Of a stretch of DNA of 64,000 nucleotides, positions 31,201-43,912 are shown piece by piece. Numbering within the stretch: position 1 is the stretch's first letter; every line of letters begins with the position of its first letter. The DNA is from Halochromatium salexigens (GTDB lineage: Bacteria; Pseudomonadota; Gammaproteobacteria; Chromatiales; Chromatiaceae), in NCBI RefSeq assembly GCF_016653295.1, contig NZ_NHSF01000059.1, positions 264,162 through 328,161 of the forward strand, read 5' to 3'. The notes below the pieces were generated by a model. That model ran no database searches and had not been told where the DNA came from. It saw only the letters and a list, made by a program, of their open reading frames with translations. The translations under genes were made by a program, and so were the position numbers.

Positions 31201-33362
31201 CGGGCTCGGCTCCGCTCGCGCCGGCGCGCGACCATCAGCGCCGGGATGGAGCCAAGGATCAGGATCACGACCAGCGCGCCAATCGGCCAGAGCACCGGCG
31301 GATTCCAGCGCTCACGCAGCTGCTCGCGGATCTCAGGCTCGAGGCGGCGATACTTCAGGGTGTTATTGGCCATCAGGTTCGGCTTCACGTTATCGAGCCA
31401 CTGATGATGCAGGCTAAACGCCTTTGGATAGAAACCGAATGACCAGGGCGCATCATGGCGAATGATCTCGGTCATGCGATCGATCACGGCCTGGCGCTCT
31501 GGACCGTCCTCCATGTTCTTCATGCGCTCAAACAGCTGATCGAACTCCGGGTTCTGATAGTTGGCCGCGTTCTCGCCACCGTCGACCTTACGATTCGGCC
31601 CATAGAGCAGAAAGAAGAAGTTTTCTGGGTCCGGATAATCGGCATTCCAGCCCCACATGAAGACCTGGCCGGTGCCCTTGCGCATCTTCTCTTGGAAGCG
31701 ATTGTAATCGGTGGCGCGCACGACCAGCTCGATACCGAGCTTGTCGAACTGCTTGCGCATCCAGTTCAGCCGCGCCTTGCCGTCGGGCCCCGCATCCATG
31801 GCCTCGTAATAGATCGTCAATGGACGCCCGGTCTCTGGATCACGCCCATCCGCATAGCCGGCCTCGGCGAGTAGCGCCTTGGCGTCGTCTAACGGCTTGC
31901 GCACCGCCCGTCCATCACGCCAATCGAATACATAGGGATTGATCCCAGCCTCGCCCTCGCGATGGCCGAAGATCCCGGGCGGAATCGGCCCCTGACCCTC
32001 GACGCCACGGCCGTTGGCGAAGATCGAGATGTACTCATCGAAGTCGACCGCGATGCTGATCGCCTGCCGCAACAGGCGCGCGCGCTCCGAATCGCCACCG
32101 AGCAGCGGATCGAGCATGTTGAAACCCATGTACCAGATCGAGGTCTGCACCGCTGTCACCAGCTCGATGCCCTGCTCGCGCATGTCGTCGGTGAGGCCGG
32201 CCTCGCCCGCCGCGTCGAACTGGATCGCCTGGTCGAAGGCGTCGGAGCTGACGCCCGAGCTATCGTAATAACCCTGCAGGAACTTGTTCCAGTACGGGAT
32301 GCTTTCTTGCTCGAGACTGTAGATGGCCTGATCGATGAACGGTAGTGGCTTGCCGGCATCCTCGAGCAGCCCAGCCGCCTGATCCTCGGGCATGCCCGCG
32401 CCCGGATAGCGCTCGCCATGGAAGTTTGGATTGCGCGTCAGCACCATGCGCAGGTTCGGATTGTTCTCGCTGAGCATGAACGGCCCGGTGCCGACTGGGT
32501 ACCAGTCGAGCGTCAGGTTGTTTTGCTCCATACCAAGCTGTCCATAGAGGGCTTCGGCCTCCCAGGGCATGGGCGCAAAGAAGGGCATCGCCAACCAATA
32601 GACGAACTGCGGATAACGGCCTTCGAGCCGAATCCGATAGCGGTAACGGTCAATGACCTCGGCGCCCTCGAATGCGACCTGGCGCAGATCGAAGAACGGC
32701 CGTTCGCCATTCACCGGGTCCGGCGCTTCGTCCTCGATTTTCTCGCTCAGGGCCTGAAAGCCGAGAATATGTTCGCCCATCAGCCCAGCGATCGGCGAAT
32801 GCAGCCAGGGCGTGGCCAGACGCTTGATCTGGTAGACATAGTCCTCGGCGATCAGCTCGCGGGTACCGGTCTCTGGCAACTCATCGAGTGTGTTAATCCG
32901 AGCAACCGCCTGCGTATTGAGATCGTGATAGCGATAGGCGCCCTCCTCGTCCTTAGCAAAGGCGGCATGCGGCTGATATTGGATACCGGGCGAGATCTCG
33001 ATCAAATACTCACTGACCGCAATCCGATCTGGATCGGCGTCGGCCGCGAGCGGCTTCCCGTTCGCGTCGAGATAACGAACCTCTGGAAGAGCGTGGGCGG
33101 TCAGCGGAACCAGTTCGTAAGGGCGCTTCAGAAAATGATACTGCAGCGGCGGCTCGTAGATCTGCGCGATGAAGGCGTATTCGTTCGAGCTGTACGAGCG
33201 CACCGGGTCCAGGTGCTTGGGTCGCTCGGTAAAGGCGCCGTAAAGGATATTCTCGCCCGACTGCGACGCTGGATAAGGGTTGTTCCAGGGTGGCTGCCCG
33301 CATGCACTGAAGAGCAGCACGACAACCATCAGCAGAGGCCAGGAGCGGCAGGTTCGCAACAT
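31197..33362 (-). CDS. yejA: Peptide ABC transporter substrate-binding lipoprotein
   Basis: This 721-residue type-II substrate-binding protein (SBP_bac_5 family) collects peptides or similar solutes in the periplasm. The start MLRTCRSWPLLMVVVLLFSA-CG at 33362 gives a lipoprotein signal with lipobox FSAC, so the protein is anchored rather than free. The family signature SYSSNEYAFIAQIYEPPLQY and the C-terminal MWGWNADYPDPENFFFLLYG are present. A hydrophobic helix near the C-terminus (ALVVILILGSIPALMVARR) is an unusual extra membrane anchor. The frame stays open 43 codons upstream but without a signal. The gene symbol is by gene order and family only. Confidence 0.85.
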   Translation of the reverse strand: MLRTCRSWPLLMVVVLLFSACGQPPWNNPYPASQSGENILYGAFTERPKHLDPVRSYSSNEYAFIAQIYEPPLQYHFLKRPYELVPLTAHALPEVRYLDANGKPLAADADPDRIAVSEYLIEISPGIQYQPHAAFAKDEEGAYRYHDLNTQAVARINTLDELPETGTRELIAEDYVYQIKRLATPWLHSPIAGLMGEHILGFQALSEKIEDEAPDPVNGERPFFDLRQVAFEGAEVIDRYRYRIRLEGRYPQFVYWLAMPFFAPMPWEAEALYGQLGMEQNNLTLDWYPVGTGPFMLSENNPNLRMVLTRNPNFHGERYPGAGMPEDQAAGLLEDAGKPLPFIDQAIYSLEQESIPYWNKFLQGYYDSSGVSSDAFDQAIQFDAAGEAGLTDDMREQGIELVTAVQTSIWYMGFNMLDPLLGGDSERARLLRQAISIAVDFDEYISIFANGRGVEGQGPIPPGIFGHREGEAGINPYVFDWRDGRAVRKPLDDAKALLAEAGYADGRDPETGRPLTIYYEAMDAGPDGKARLNWMRKQFDKLGIELVVRATDYNRFQEKMRKGTGQVFMWGWNADYPDPENFFFLLYGPNRKVDGGENAANYQNPEFDQLFERMKNMEDGPERQAVIDRMTEIIRHDAPWSFGFYPKAFSLHHQWLDNVKPNLMANNTLKYRRLEPEIREQLRERWNPPVLWPIGALVVILILGSIPALMVARRRERSRAR

Positions 33363-33613
33363 CGATGCTTTCCGCGCAGGCTGAGTTTCTGTAACGTTAA
33401 GGACTGCCTCGAGCACAGCCGGTTTGCCTCGCCCCAGCGCGCAAGTCAACCAGCACGGGATCCAACCGCCTCCGCGGCCGATCGTCTTCATGCTCAGGGC
33501 GCGGCGGCGCTCAGAAGATGAGGCTTGTATTTCATTAGGTCATCAGCCCGCTGATCGCTCGCGTTCACAGCGGCGCACACCTATCCTACACATTTTCCGC
33601 ATGGAGAGACTAT

Positions 33614-34390
33614 ATGGGCTTCTTGTCCGATAAACGTATCCTGATTACCGGGGTCGCTAGTAACCGCTCGATCGCTTGGGGCGTTGCTCAGGCCATGCAT
33701 CGCGAGGGCGCCACCCTCGCCTTCACCTACCAAGGCGACAAGCTCAAGGACCGGGTCGAAGACCTGGCCTCGCAATGTGAAGCCGAGTTGGTGCTGCCGC
33801 TCGATGTCTCTAGCGACGAGGAGATCCATGCCTGTTTGACCACGCTCGGCGAACACTGGGACGCCCTAGATGGCATCGTGCACTCGATCGCATTCGCGCC
33901 CAAGGACCAACTCGAAGGCGATTACGTTGACAGCGTAACGCGCGAGGGATTCGCCGCCGCGCACGATATCAGCTCCTACAGCCTGGCGGCGCTAGCCAAG
34001 GCTGGCCGGCCGCTGATGCAGGGGCGCAATGGCGCCATCCTCACCATGAGCTACCTGGGCGCGGTGCGCGCGGTGCCCAACTACAACGTGATGGGGATTG
34101 CCAAGGCCAGTCTGGAGGCGAATGTGCGCTATTTAGCCGCGTCGCTCGGACCTGAGGGCACACGGGTCAACGCGGTCTCGGCGGGCCCGATCCGCACGCT
34201 GGCCGCGGCCGGCATCGCCGATTTCCGCTCGATGCTGAAACAGGTGGAAGAGCGCACCCCGCTGCGACGTAATGTCACTATCGACGAGGTAGGTAACGCC
34301 GGGGCCTTTCTTTGCTCCGATCTGGCCTCCGGCATCACCGGTGATGTGCTCTACGTCGATACCGGCTACCACATCCTCGGGCTAGGCTGA
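33614..34390 (+). CDS. fabI: Enoyl-[acyl-carrier-protein] reductase (NADH)
   Basis: This 258-residue enzyme performs the last reduction of type II fatty acid elongation. It belongs to the short-chain dehydrogenase fold, with the FabI-type nucleotide site [30 protein letters not shown], and the catalytic Tyr and Lys in [19 protein letters not shown]. The ending [12 protein letters not shown] is typical. The ATG follows GGAGAG. It is divergent from the Yej-like operon and convergent with ppiD. Confidence 0.97.
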   Translation: MGFLSDKRILITGVASNRSIAWGVAQAMHREGATLAFTYQGDKLKDRVEDLASQCEAELVLPLDVSSDEEIHACLTTLGEHWDALDGIVHSIAFAPKDQLEGDYVDSVTREGFAAAHDISSYSLAALAKAGRPLMQGRNGAILTMSYLGAVRAVPNYNVMGIAKASLEANVRYLAASLGPEGTRVNAVSAGPIRTLAAAGIADFRSMLKQVEERTPLRRNVTIDEVGNAGAFLCSDLASGITGDVLYVDTGYHILGLG

Positions 34391-34428
34391 ACCTCGCAGA
34401 GCTGCGCGCACACTTGGGCGCTGCCGGT

Positions 34429-36363
34429 CTAGAATGGCTCATCCGAGACGACCGGCTCGCGCTCGATCTCGGCGCGCGCCCGCATAGCCGCCAAGACCGC
34501 ATCGATGTCAGCGCTCGCCAGCGCCCGCTCGAGAACGCTCGCCTCAGCCTCGAGTTCAGCCTCGTCAAGCTGCGCTGGGTCGCCGTCGATGACCTCGGAG
34601 ACAACGACCACGAAGGCATCACCTCCATCCTCCGCGCTGGTACTGCCAATCCGGCGCTCGGTGTCGGCGTCAGGTCGCGGCAGCGAGAACGCAAGCTGAA
34701 CCACCTCGGGCGGAAGCTCGCTCGTGGTGCGACTGACCCGGCCAGTCTCAATGGCTTCAAAGTCCTCGGCCGCCTCAGCGAGGTCTTGCCCAGCCCGAAT
34801 CCGCTCTGCAATGGCCTCGGCCTCGGCCTGTGCCGCCTCAGCCGCTCGTTGTGCCTCGAGCAGCGCAACGATGTCGTCTCTCACCTCCGCCAACGGACGC
34901 ACCGAAGGCTCGCGATGGTCGGCGACTCGCAGTACCAGGGCCTGAAGCTTATCGGGATCGGGCTCTAGCAGCTCGCTGTTATTGCCCCGCGCCAACACTT
35001 CCTCGCTGAAGGCGGCGCCAATGACCTTCGGATGGGCAAAGAGGCCCTCGCCGCCGCTGCGGTCGATCCAATCACTCTCCTGAATCTCAAGCTCGAGAGT
35101 CTCGGCGGCCGGGACCAGGCTATCGGGCGATTCATAGGTCAGGGTTGCGAGCTGCTCGGCCTGTTCAAAGTAGATGCCCTCGCTACCACCGCCGCGCAGA
35201 TCAGCGATCAGATCCTCTTTCACCGATTCGAATGGCTGCGGCTCACCACCACGCACGTCCAAGACCTCGACCAGATGATAGCCAAAGCGACTGCGCACGG
35301 GATCGCTCAGGGTCTTAGGCTCGAGCGCGAAGACGGCCTGTTCAAAGGCAGGATCGAGCGAACCACGGCTGATCCAGCCAAGCGCCCCGCCACTGTCGGC
35401 ACTGCCGGGGTCCTCGGAGACCTCGGCCGCCACCTCGGCAAAAGATTCGCCGTCGCGAAGATGCTCTTGAATCGCTTGCAGACGCTCTCGCGTCGCTGCA
35501 CGCGTGGCTTGATCGGCATCGGCTGGAACCGTCAGTAGAATATGACGGACCCGCCGCTCTTGCGGAGCCGTAAACTCGTCAAGTCGCAGCTCATATTGCT
35601 CGCGCAAAGTTGCCTCGGCGATGGCCTGATCCGGAGCCGAGAGCGTTGTCGCATCGAGCAGCAGATAGGCGACCCGAACTTGCTCCGGGGTGGCGAACTG
35701 CTCCGGATGCTCGTCATAGTAGGCCGCGACGACCTCATCGCTAGGAGCTTGAACGCGCTCCTCGAACGCGGTGCTCGGCACGGGCATGTAGGCCAACACA
35801 CGCTGTTGGCGCACCAGACTCAGGCTGCGCTCGGCCAGGGCGTCGGTCACAAAGGCCGTTTCACGAATCGCGCGCGGTAGCTGAGTCATCAGCAACTGAC
35901 GTCGTAACGACTCTTCGTAAGCGGCCGGGGTCAACCCCTGCCGTCGCAGCACCTGCTCGTATTGGGCGTTAGAAAAGGCACCATCGCGCTGAAAGGCTGG
36001 CTCGCCGAGGATGGCCGCGCGGACGGCTTGATCCGAGACCCGCAGCCCCATGGCCTCGGAATTCTCCAGCAGCAGGGTCTCGCGAATCATGCGCTCGAGC
36101 ACTTCCTCGCGTATACGAGCGTCACCAAACAAGGCGGGATCATAGGCATTGCCCAACCGATCCCTGAGCTGGACCCGAGTGCGATTGACGTTCCGGTTGA
36201 AGGCCCTTTCGGTAATCTCGGTGCCATTGACACTGGCCACCACAGGCTCTGCCCCGCCACCGAAGTAGGAATCGATTCCCCAGAAAGCAAAGGGGATGCT
36301 GATCAGAATGATGATGGCCCAGGCGACCCATCCCTGTGCGCGTTCTCGGATCTCCTGCAACAT
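34429..36363 (-). CDS. ppiD: Periplasmic folding chaperone PpiD (peptidyl-prolyl isomerase family)
   Basis: This 644-residue protein is anchored in the inner membrane by one helix (WVAWAIIILISIPFAFWGI, about residues 12-30) and faces the periplasm, where it helps newly exported proteins fold near the Sec channel. A SurA-type N-terminal domain is followed by a parvulin domain (about 268-365) containing RRVRHILLTVPADADQ and GGALGWISRGSLDPAFEQAV. A long acidic helical C-terminus follows. It sits after hupB and two tRNAs, as in other gammaproteobacteria. Confidence 0.93.
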   Translation of the reverse strand: MLQEIRERAQGWVAWAIIILISIPFAFWGIDSYFGGGAEPVVASVNGTEITERAFNRNVNRTRVQLRDRLGNAYDPALFGDARIREEVLERMIRETLLLENSEAMGLRVSDQAVRAAILGEPAFQRDGAFSNAQYEQVLRRQGLTPAAYEESLRRQLLMTQLPRAIRETAFVTDALAERSLSLVRQQRVLAYMPVPSTAFEERVQAPSDEVVAAYYDEHPEQFATPEQVRVAYLLLDATTLSAPDQAIAEATLREQYELRLDEFTAPQERRVRHILLTVPADADQATRAATRERLQAIQEHLRDGESFAEVAAEVSEDPGSADSGGALGWISRGSLDPAFEQAVFALEPKTLSDPVRSRFGYHLVEVLDVRGGEPQPFESVKEDLIADLRGGGSEGIYFEQAEQLATLTYESPDSLVPAAETLELEIQESDWIDRSGGEGLFAHPKVIGAAFSEEVLARGNNSELLEPDPDKLQALVLRVADHREPSVRPLAEVRDDIVALLEAQRAAEAAQAEAEAIAERIRAGQDLAEAAEDFEAIETGRVSRTTSELPPEVVQLAFSLPRPDADTERRIGSTSAEDGGDAFVVVVSEVIDGDPAQLDEAELEAEASVLERALASADIDAVLAAMRARAEIEREPVVSDEPF

Positions 36364-36406
36364 AGCGTTTTGGACTCAGCGTGCAAACAATGACAGGACA
36401 AATGAA

Positions 36407-36437
36407 AACGGGGTACCCCCAAGAGGATACCCCGTTT
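36407..36437 (-). terminator. Terminator after the tRNA-Val/tRNA-Asp pair
   Basis: AAACGGGGTA and TACCCCGTTT form a perfect ten-pair stem around a 12-base loop. It lies 9 bases past the tRNA-Asp 3' end and is followed by TTCATTTG on the minus strand. It probably ends the hupB-tRNA transcript before ppiD. Confidence 0.75.
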
Positions 36438-36445
36438 CAAAGTAA

Positions 36446-36522
36446 TGGCGGAGTGGACGGGACTCGAACCCGCGACCCCCGGCGTGACAGGCCGGTATTC
36501 TAACCAACTGAACTACCACTCC
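36446..36522 (-). tRNA. tRNA-Asp (anticodon GTC)
   Basis: The minus strand gives acceptor stem GGAGTGG paired with CCACTCC, D arm AGTTCAGTTGGTTAGAAT, anticodon loop CTGTCAC (GTC) and T loop GGTTCGAGTCC, with encoded CCA. It is 77 bases long. Confidence 0.97.
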
Positions 36523-36549
36523 ACGAAACTGTGGTGCCGCAACCCTGGG

Positions 36550-36625
36550 TGGTGGGTGCTGCAGGGATCGAACCTGCGACCCTCGCCTTGTAAGGGCGAT
36601 GCTCTCCCAGCTGAGCTAAGCACCC
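36550..36625 (-). tRNA. tRNA-Val (anticodon TAC)
   Basis: The minus strand gives acceptor stem GGGTGCT paired with AGCACCC, D arm AGCTCAGCTGGGAGAGC, anticodon loop CTTACAA (TAC) and T loop GGTTCGATCCC, with encoded CCA. It lies 31 bases after hupB and 27 bases before tRNA-Asp, the hupB-tRNA-Val-tRNA-Asp arrangement seen in relatives. Confidence 0.97.
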
Positions 36626-36656
36626 TCTCTTCTGGGCACCCGCCCGAATGAAGCAA

Positions 36657-36929
36657 TCATTGTATCGCGTCTTTGAGCGCTTTACCAGCCTTGAATGACG
36701 GGTTTTTTGAGGCCGAGATCTGGATGGCCTCGCCAGTCTGCGGGTTGCGCCCGGTGCGCGCGGCACGCTCCTTCACGGAAAAGGTGCCAAAGCCGATGAT
36801 CGAGACGGTCTCACCATTCTTCAGGGTGGCCGCGACGGAGTCGGTCAGCGCGTCGAGCGCGCGGGCTGCCGCGGACTTAGAAATATCGGCCGCATCGGCC
36901 ATCGCGTCCACGAGTTCTGATTTATTCAT
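36657..36929 (-). CDS. hupB: DNA-binding protein HU
   Basis: This 90-residue nucleoid protein dimerises and bends DNA. The start [19 protein letters not shown] and the beta-arm segment [20 protein letters not shown] are standard HU. The open frame extends 62 codons upstream, but the ATG at 36929, preceded by GGGGGATCA, is the family start. It follows lon in the clpP-clpX-lon-hupB block. Confidence 0.97.
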   Translation of the reverse strand: MNKSELVDAMADAADISKSAAARALDALTDSVAATLKNGETVSIIGFGTFSVKERAARTGRNPQTGEAIQISASKNPSFKAGKALKDAIQ

Positions 36930-37181
36930 TGATCCCCCTGATTGACCCCATGCCCTGGGGTCGTTTTGCCGTGTGCTTAAGCGCGCGAGTCGAGCCAGTA
37001 CTGGCTCGCATCGCGACATGGATAGAATAACGTGAGTCGTTCCGATCAACTCGGGATTGTTAAGGAGCTCCCCAGAGGTGTCAACCCGAAACCAGCCATG
37101 ACGCGTACTGGGCAAGGATGAGCGGGGACACCGGCAAAGCCCGACCTCGATCTCGAGGCCGAGCCTGATGGGCTGTGAACT

Positions 37182-39632
<2,451 letters not shown>

Positions 39633-39733
39633 AGACTGTGCCCATATTCTGAACGCCCGCCGGCCCAGGGGCTAACCCCATGTGGTCATGAGCCGACGCG
39701 GCAGGTTTTGCGTAAATGCCCAATAGGGAATGA

Positions 39734-39760
39734 GGTTAGGGCAGCGCCCGGGCGCTTCAA
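39734..39760 (-). promoter_or_regulatory. Possible sigma32-type promoter of lon
   Basis: On the minus strand TTGAAG (39755-39760) is followed after 13 bases by CCCTAACC (39734-39741). This resembles the sigma32 pattern TTGAAA / CCCCAT. The -10 is only a partial match, so the call rests partly on lon being a known sigma32 target. Confidence 0.35.
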
Positions 39761-39814
39761 TCAGCGCCGCGGGCTCACCTGCAAGAGAGCGGGTGCAAGA
39801 AATAGGCCAAAAGA

Positions 39815-41092
39815 TCACTCAGAGGAAGCAATGCGGTGCTGCTCGCCCCCATCGTAGATCACGAACGGCGGGCTCTCGCCGTTGACCACGGAGGCATCGA
39901 CCACGACCTTGCTGACGTCGTCGATCGATGGCAGGTCGTACATGATATCAAGCAGCACCTGCTCCATGAGGGTGCGTAAGCCGCGTGCTCCAGTCTTGCG
40001 CTCCATCGCCTTGGTCGCAATGGCGCGCAATGCGTCCTCGCGCAGCTCGAGTTCGCAACCCTCCATCTCGAAGAGACGCGCATACTGCTTGGTGAGCGCG
40101 TGCTTGGGCTCGGTCAGGATCCGGATCAGGGCCTCTTGGTTGAGTTCCTCGAGCGTCGCCATCACTGGCAGGCGGCCGACGAACTCGGGGATCAACCCAT
40201 AGCGGATCAGATCCTCGGGCTCCACATGACTGAGCAGCTCGCCGATCGCCCGATCGTCGTTCTTGCTGTGGACCTCGGCCGAGAAACCGATGCCGGTCTT
40301 CTTGGAACGATCGCGGATGACCTTGTCGAGCCCGGCAAAGGCGCCGCCGACGATAAACAAGATATTGCTGGTATCGACCTGCAGGAACTCCTGCTGCGGG
40401 TGCTTACGCCCCCCCTGGGGAGGCACCGAGGCGACCGTGCCCTCGATCAACTTCAGCAGCGCCTGCTGCACACCCTCGCCGGAGACATCGCGGGTGATCG
40501 AGGGGTTGTCGGATTTGCGCGAGATCTTGTCGATCTCATCGATGTAGACGATGCCGCTCTGCGCCTTCTCGACATCGTAGTCGCACTTCTGCAGCAGCTT
40601 CTGGATGATATTCTCGACATCCTCACCGACGTAGCCGGCCTCGGTCAGCGTGGTGGCATCAGCGATGGTGAAGGGCACATTGAGCAAGCGCGCCAGGGTC
40701 TCGGCAAGCAGTGTCTTACCCGAGCCCGTCGGCCCGATCAGCAGGATGTTGCTCTTGGAGATCTCGATGTCTTCCTTGGCGTCGGAGACCTCGAGTCGCT
40801 TGTAATGGTTGTAGACCGCGACCGAGAGCACCTTCTTCGCCTTCTCTTGCCCGATCACGAACTGGTCGAGCGAGTCATTGATCTCGTGCGGCTTCGGCAG
40901 GCGACTCGTTGCCTCACCGAGGCCCTCTTGCATCTCCTCGCGGATGATGTCGTTGCAGAGTTCGACGCACTCATCACAGATGAAGACCGAGGGACCCGCG
41001 ATCAGCTTGCGAACCTCATGCTGGCTCTTACCGCAGAACGAGCAATAGAGGAGCTTGCCTTCATCGCTCTTTCCATGGGTGTTTCCGCTCAT
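39815..41092 (-). CDS. clpX: ATP-dependent Clp protease ATP-binding subunit ClpX
   Basis: This 425-residue unfoldase feeds substrates to ClpP. The N-terminal zinc domain has [14 protein letters not shown] and CDECVELC. The AAA+ domain has Walker [13 protein letters not shown] and Walker [16 protein letters not shown]. The IGF-type ClpP contact loop corresponds to GIGFSAEV. It lies between clpP and lon, with intergenic gaps of 221 and 182 bases. Confidence 0.97.
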   Translation of the reverse strand: MSGNTHGKSDEGKLLYCSFCGKSQHEVRKLIAGPSVFICDECVELCNDIIREEMQEGLGEATSRLPKPHEINDSLDQFVIGQEKAKKVLSVAVYNHYKRLEVSDAKEDIEISKSNILLIGPTGSGKTLLAETLARLLNVPFTIADATTLTEAGYVGEDVENIIQKLLQKCDYDVEKAQSGIVYIDEIDKISRKSDNPSITRDVSGEGVQQALLKLIEGTVASVPPQGGRKHPQQEFLQVDTSNILFIVGGAFAGLDKVIRDRSKKTGIGFSAEVHSKNDDRAIGELLSHVEPEDLIRYGLIPEFVGRLPVMATLEELNQEALIRILTEPKHALTKQYARLFEMEGCELELREDALRAIATKAMERKTGARGLRTLMEQVLLDIMYDLPSIDDVSKVVVDASVVNGESPPFVIYDGGEQHRIASSE

Positions 41093-41261
41093 AGATCATC
41101 TCTCCAGGATAGGCGCTGCGGGGGCCGGACGGGAATGGGGTGGGTTAAGACGGAACGATCGGCCGCCAAGCGTCTCTCGATCATAACCCGACATGTCCAA
41201 ATGGCAACATGCACATCTAGACCTGCATCAGGATATAGGTCATTGCAAGCGTCTTACCAAC

Positions 41262-41294
41262 TCCGCGTCGAGCCTTTGCTGGGCTCGACGCGGA
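41262..41294. repeat. Perfect 13-bp inverted repeat between clpP and clpX
   Basis: TCCGCGTCGAGCC (41262-41274) and GGCTCGACGCGGA (41282-41294) pair completely around a 7-base loop, about 20 bases after the clpP stop. There is no T-run on the minus strand, so it could be an attenuator, an mRNA-stabilising hairpin or a weak terminator. Confidence 0.55.
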
Positions 41295-41313
41295 TTTCAA
41301 GCAGATCGACGCC

Positions 41314-41958
41314 TCAATCAGCAGGCTTGGCGCGCGTGTCCAAGACCTTGTCGATCAGGCCATAGGCCACCGCATCCTCGCCGCCCATGAAGCGATCGCG
41401 CTCGGTATCGTCGGCGATGCGCTCGATCGGCTGCCCGGTATGATGGGCGAGGATCTGGTTGAGCTGTTCCCGAGCGTGAAGGATCTCACGCGCATGGATA
41501 TCGATATCGCTGGCTTGCCCCTGGAAGCCACCGAGCGGCTGATGGATCATGATGCGCGAATGCGGCAGGCAAGAGCGTTTGCCAGCGGCGCCACCGGCGA
41601 GCAGCAGCGCCCCCATGCTCGCGGCCTGGCCCACGCACATGGTGCTGACCTCGGGGCGGATGAACTGCATGGTGTCATAAACCGCCAAACCGGCGGTCAC
41701 CGAGCCACCTGGCGAGTTGATGTAGAAGTGGATGTCCTTGTCGGGATTCTCCGACTCTAGGAACAGCAGCTGCGCCACCACCAGGTTGGCCACGTGATCG
41801 TCGACCGGGCCGACGAGAAAGACCACGCGCTCCTTGAGCAGGCGCGAAAAGATATCGAACGAGCGCTCGCCCCGGGCGGTCTGCTCCACCACCACGGGAA
41901 CCAGGCCCAGCGCCTGTGGATCGGTGCGCTGAGGGGCGTTTTCGGTGTTCATCGTCAT
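41314..41958 (-). CDS. clpP: ATP-dependent Clp protease proteolytic subunit
   Basis: This 214-residue serine peptidase forms the chamber of ClpXP. The triad is Ser114 ([11 protein letters not shown]), His139 ([16 protein letters not shown]) and Asp188 (DTERDRF). Each is shifted by +3 from E. coli numbering, consistent with the N-terminal propeptide. It lies 44 bases after tig. An alternative start two codons in (41952) is possible. Confidence 0.97.
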   Translation of the reverse strand: MTMNTENAPQRTDPQALGLVPVVVEQTARGERSFDIFSRLLKERVVFLVGPVDDHVANLVVAQLLFLESENPDKDIHFYINSPGGSVTAGLAVYDTMQFIRPEVSTMCVGQAASMGALLLAGGAAGKRSCLPHSRIMIHQPLGGFQGQASDIDIHAREILHAREQLNQILAHHTGQPIERIADDTERDRFMGGEDAVAYGLIDKVLDTRAKPAD

Positions 41959-42002
41959 CTGAGGCTCGACTTGGTTGGGGAAAGGTCAGCCAGCAGCAGG
42001 CG

Positions 42003-43298
42003 TCACTGTTGCTGTGCCGTCAGCTCGCTGAAGCTGGTCGGCTCGTCGGTCACCTGGAGCTGCTCGAGCAGATGCTCGACGACCAAGTCTTCGAGCACGA
42101 TGGATTCGATCGCTGCCAACCGTTGCCGATCAGCGTAGTAGTGGTCGATCACGGCCTGTGGATCATCATAGCTGGCGGCCATCTCCTCGACCGTGGCGCG
42201 CACACGCTCCGGGTCGGGCGACAGCTCTTGCTGTTTGATCACCTCGGCGATGATCAGTCCAAGCGCGACGCGTCGCCGAGCATTTTCGGCAAACAATTCA
42301 TCCGGCAGCTTAATCTCAGACCCGGCACCGCCGAGATTTTGCATCATCTGCTGACGCAGCGATTCGATCTCTTCAGCGAGCAACGCCGCCGGCACAGGGA
42401 GCGGATTGGCCTCGAGCAGCGCATCCATGACCTGATTCTTGACCTTAGCCTTGGTGCGCTGCGCCAGCTCGCGCTCCAGGTTCGCGCGCACATCGGCTCG
42501 AAAACGCTCGAGATCGCCATCCTCGATGCCGAACTCGGCGATGAGTTCGGCATCGAGCGCGGGCAGGATCGGCTCCTCGACGCGTTTCACCACCACCTTA
42601 AAACGCGCTGGCTTCCCTGCCAACGCCGCTTGCTGGTAGTCGTCGGGGAAGGTCACCTCGACCACAGGCTCGTCCCCGACACTAGCACCAATCAGCTGCT
42701 CTTCGAAACCGGGAATAAAGCGCCCGGCGCCAATCTCGAGCTGGACATCCTCGCCACGCCCGCCCTCGAAGGGCTCGCCATCGATCTGCCCCTCGAAGTC
42801 TAAGGTGAGACGATCACCGCTCGCTGCCACCCGCTCGACGGGCTCCCAGCGCTTGCGCTGTTGGCGCATGTGCTCGAGAGTTTCCTCGACATCGGCCTCG
42901 GTGACCTCGGCCTGCGGCCGGATCACTGAGCCCCCATCAAGCGACTGCAGCGTCAGCTCGGGCATGATCTCGAATTCAGCGACATAACCGTAATGCCCAG
43001 CGGCCTGATCCAGATCGGGCTCGATCTCGGGGCGACCAACCGGGCGCAGCTCGGACTCGGCGATGGCTTGCGGAAAGCTCGCCTCGACGCGCTCGCCGAA
43101 CACTTCCCTGCGCACGGAGTCACCATAGCGCTGGCGGAGCATGCGCATCGGCACTTTACCGGGCCTGAAGCCCGGCAAGCGCGCGGAGCGGGCATAGTTT
43201 TGCAGACGCTTGTCGATCTCCTGCTCGATTTCCTCAGCAGGCAGCTCGACCTTCAATCGTCGCGTGAGACCGTCGCCAGTCTCGACCGATACTTGCAT
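42003..43298 (-). CDS. tig: Trigger factor
   Basis: This 431-residue ribosome-associated chaperone has the ribosome-binding loop in LPGFRPGKVPMRMLRQRYG, a FKBP-type domain (about residues 150-245, including DRLTLDFEGQIDGEPFEGG and GRFIPGFEEQLIGA) and a helical C-terminal arm. It opens the tig-clpP-clpX-lon cluster. Confidence 0.96.
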   Translation of the reverse strand: MQVSVETGDGLTRRLKVELPAEEIEQEIDKRLQNYARSARLPGFRPGKVPMRMLRQRYGDSVRREVFGERVEASFPQAIAESELRPVGRPEIEPDLDQAAGHYGYVAEFEIMPELTLQSLDGGSVIRPQAEVTEADVEETLEHMRQQRKRWEPVERVAASGDRLTLDFEGQIDGEPFEGGRGEDVQLEIGAGRFIPGFEEQLIGASVGDEPVVEVTFPDDYQQAALAGKPARFKVVVKRVEEPILPALDAELIAEFGIEDGDLERFRADVRANLERELAQRTKAKVKNQVMDALLEANPLPVPAALLAEEIESLRQQMMQNLGGAGSEIKLPDELFAENARRRVALGLIIAEVIKQQELSPDPERVRATVEEMAASYDDPQAVIDHYYADRQRLAAIESIVLEDLVVEHLLEQLQVTDEPTSFSELTAQQQ

Positions 43299-43392
43299 TG
43301 TTGTCCTCCGGCCATGGTGCCGGCGGCACCGGTAAAACGATCAAAATTACCACTAAAAGCGCCGCTAGACCAAATCCGGGCGTCGCTTCTCA

Positions 43393-43761
43393 TCAAGAGC
43401 TAGGTGGAGAAGCCCCCTCAACCGGATCTTCGCGCCTCGATCCTGACGCATCGGACGCGATGAGCTGAAGCACTGGTTTCAACCGCAACCGTTTCGCGGC
43501 CTGGTACTCCTCCTCGCTCATCTGGCTACCGACGATGTTGCGTAACAGATCGGCATCTTGATCCCCTTGCTCGATGGCGAGTGAGAGCCAATAGTGGGCT
43601 TGAGCTAGGTCGATGTTGACACCCCGCCCCTCGGCGTAGATCAGCCCAAGCGCATAAAACGCATCCACCTCGCCGCGCGCCGCCGCCTCGCGCACCTGAT
43701 GCACGGCAGAAGGATCGTTCCTCAGCAACACCAGGTTCTTGAGATAGCTGTTATCGTTCAT
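43393..43761 (-). CDS. Small Sel1-repeat protein
   Basis: The start MNDNSYLKNLVLLRNDPSAV at 43761 gives 122 residues. Residues about 37-72 form one and a half Sel1-like repeats (ALGLIYAEGRGVNIDLAQAH, then YWLSLAIEQGDQDA), a TPR-related fold used in protein-protein contacts. The C-terminus is charged and probably disordered. A longer open frame upstream passes through the terminator of the next gene and is rejected. It lies between tig and a 65-residue protein on the same strand. The function is unknown. Confidence 0.7.
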   Translation of the reverse strand: MNDNSYLKNLVLLRNDPSAVHQVREAAARGEVDAFYALGLIYAEGRGVNIDLAQAHYWLSLAIEQGDQDADLLRNIVGSQMSEEEYQAAKRLRLKPVLQLIASDASGSRREDPVEGASPPSS

Positions 43762-43810
43762 CGTTGCCGCCTCTCGAGTTGATGCTGTCATCGACGCAAC
43801 AGCGGGACAT

Positions 43811-43835
43811 AAAAAAGGCGGGGAATGCCCGCCTT
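43811..43835 (-). terminator. Intrinsic terminator after the 65-residue protein gene
   Basis: On the minus strand AAGGCGGGCATTCCCCGCC is followed by six Ts, with GGCGGG pairing to CCCGCC. It stands between the 65-residue gene and the Sel1 gene, so the Sel1 gene probably has its own promoter or depends on read-through. Confidence 0.8.
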
Positions 43836-43912
43836 GACCACTCTCGACGCCGAGACAGCCGGCCGGCGCCGCCGTGCGGCGACAGCGACCGACCCGCACG
43901 CCAAGGCTCACC

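Noticed and set aside
32418-33521. 367-residue plus-strand frame opposite the substrate-binding protein
   Set aside because: It is antisense to a gene with a clear lipoprotein signal and family motifs.
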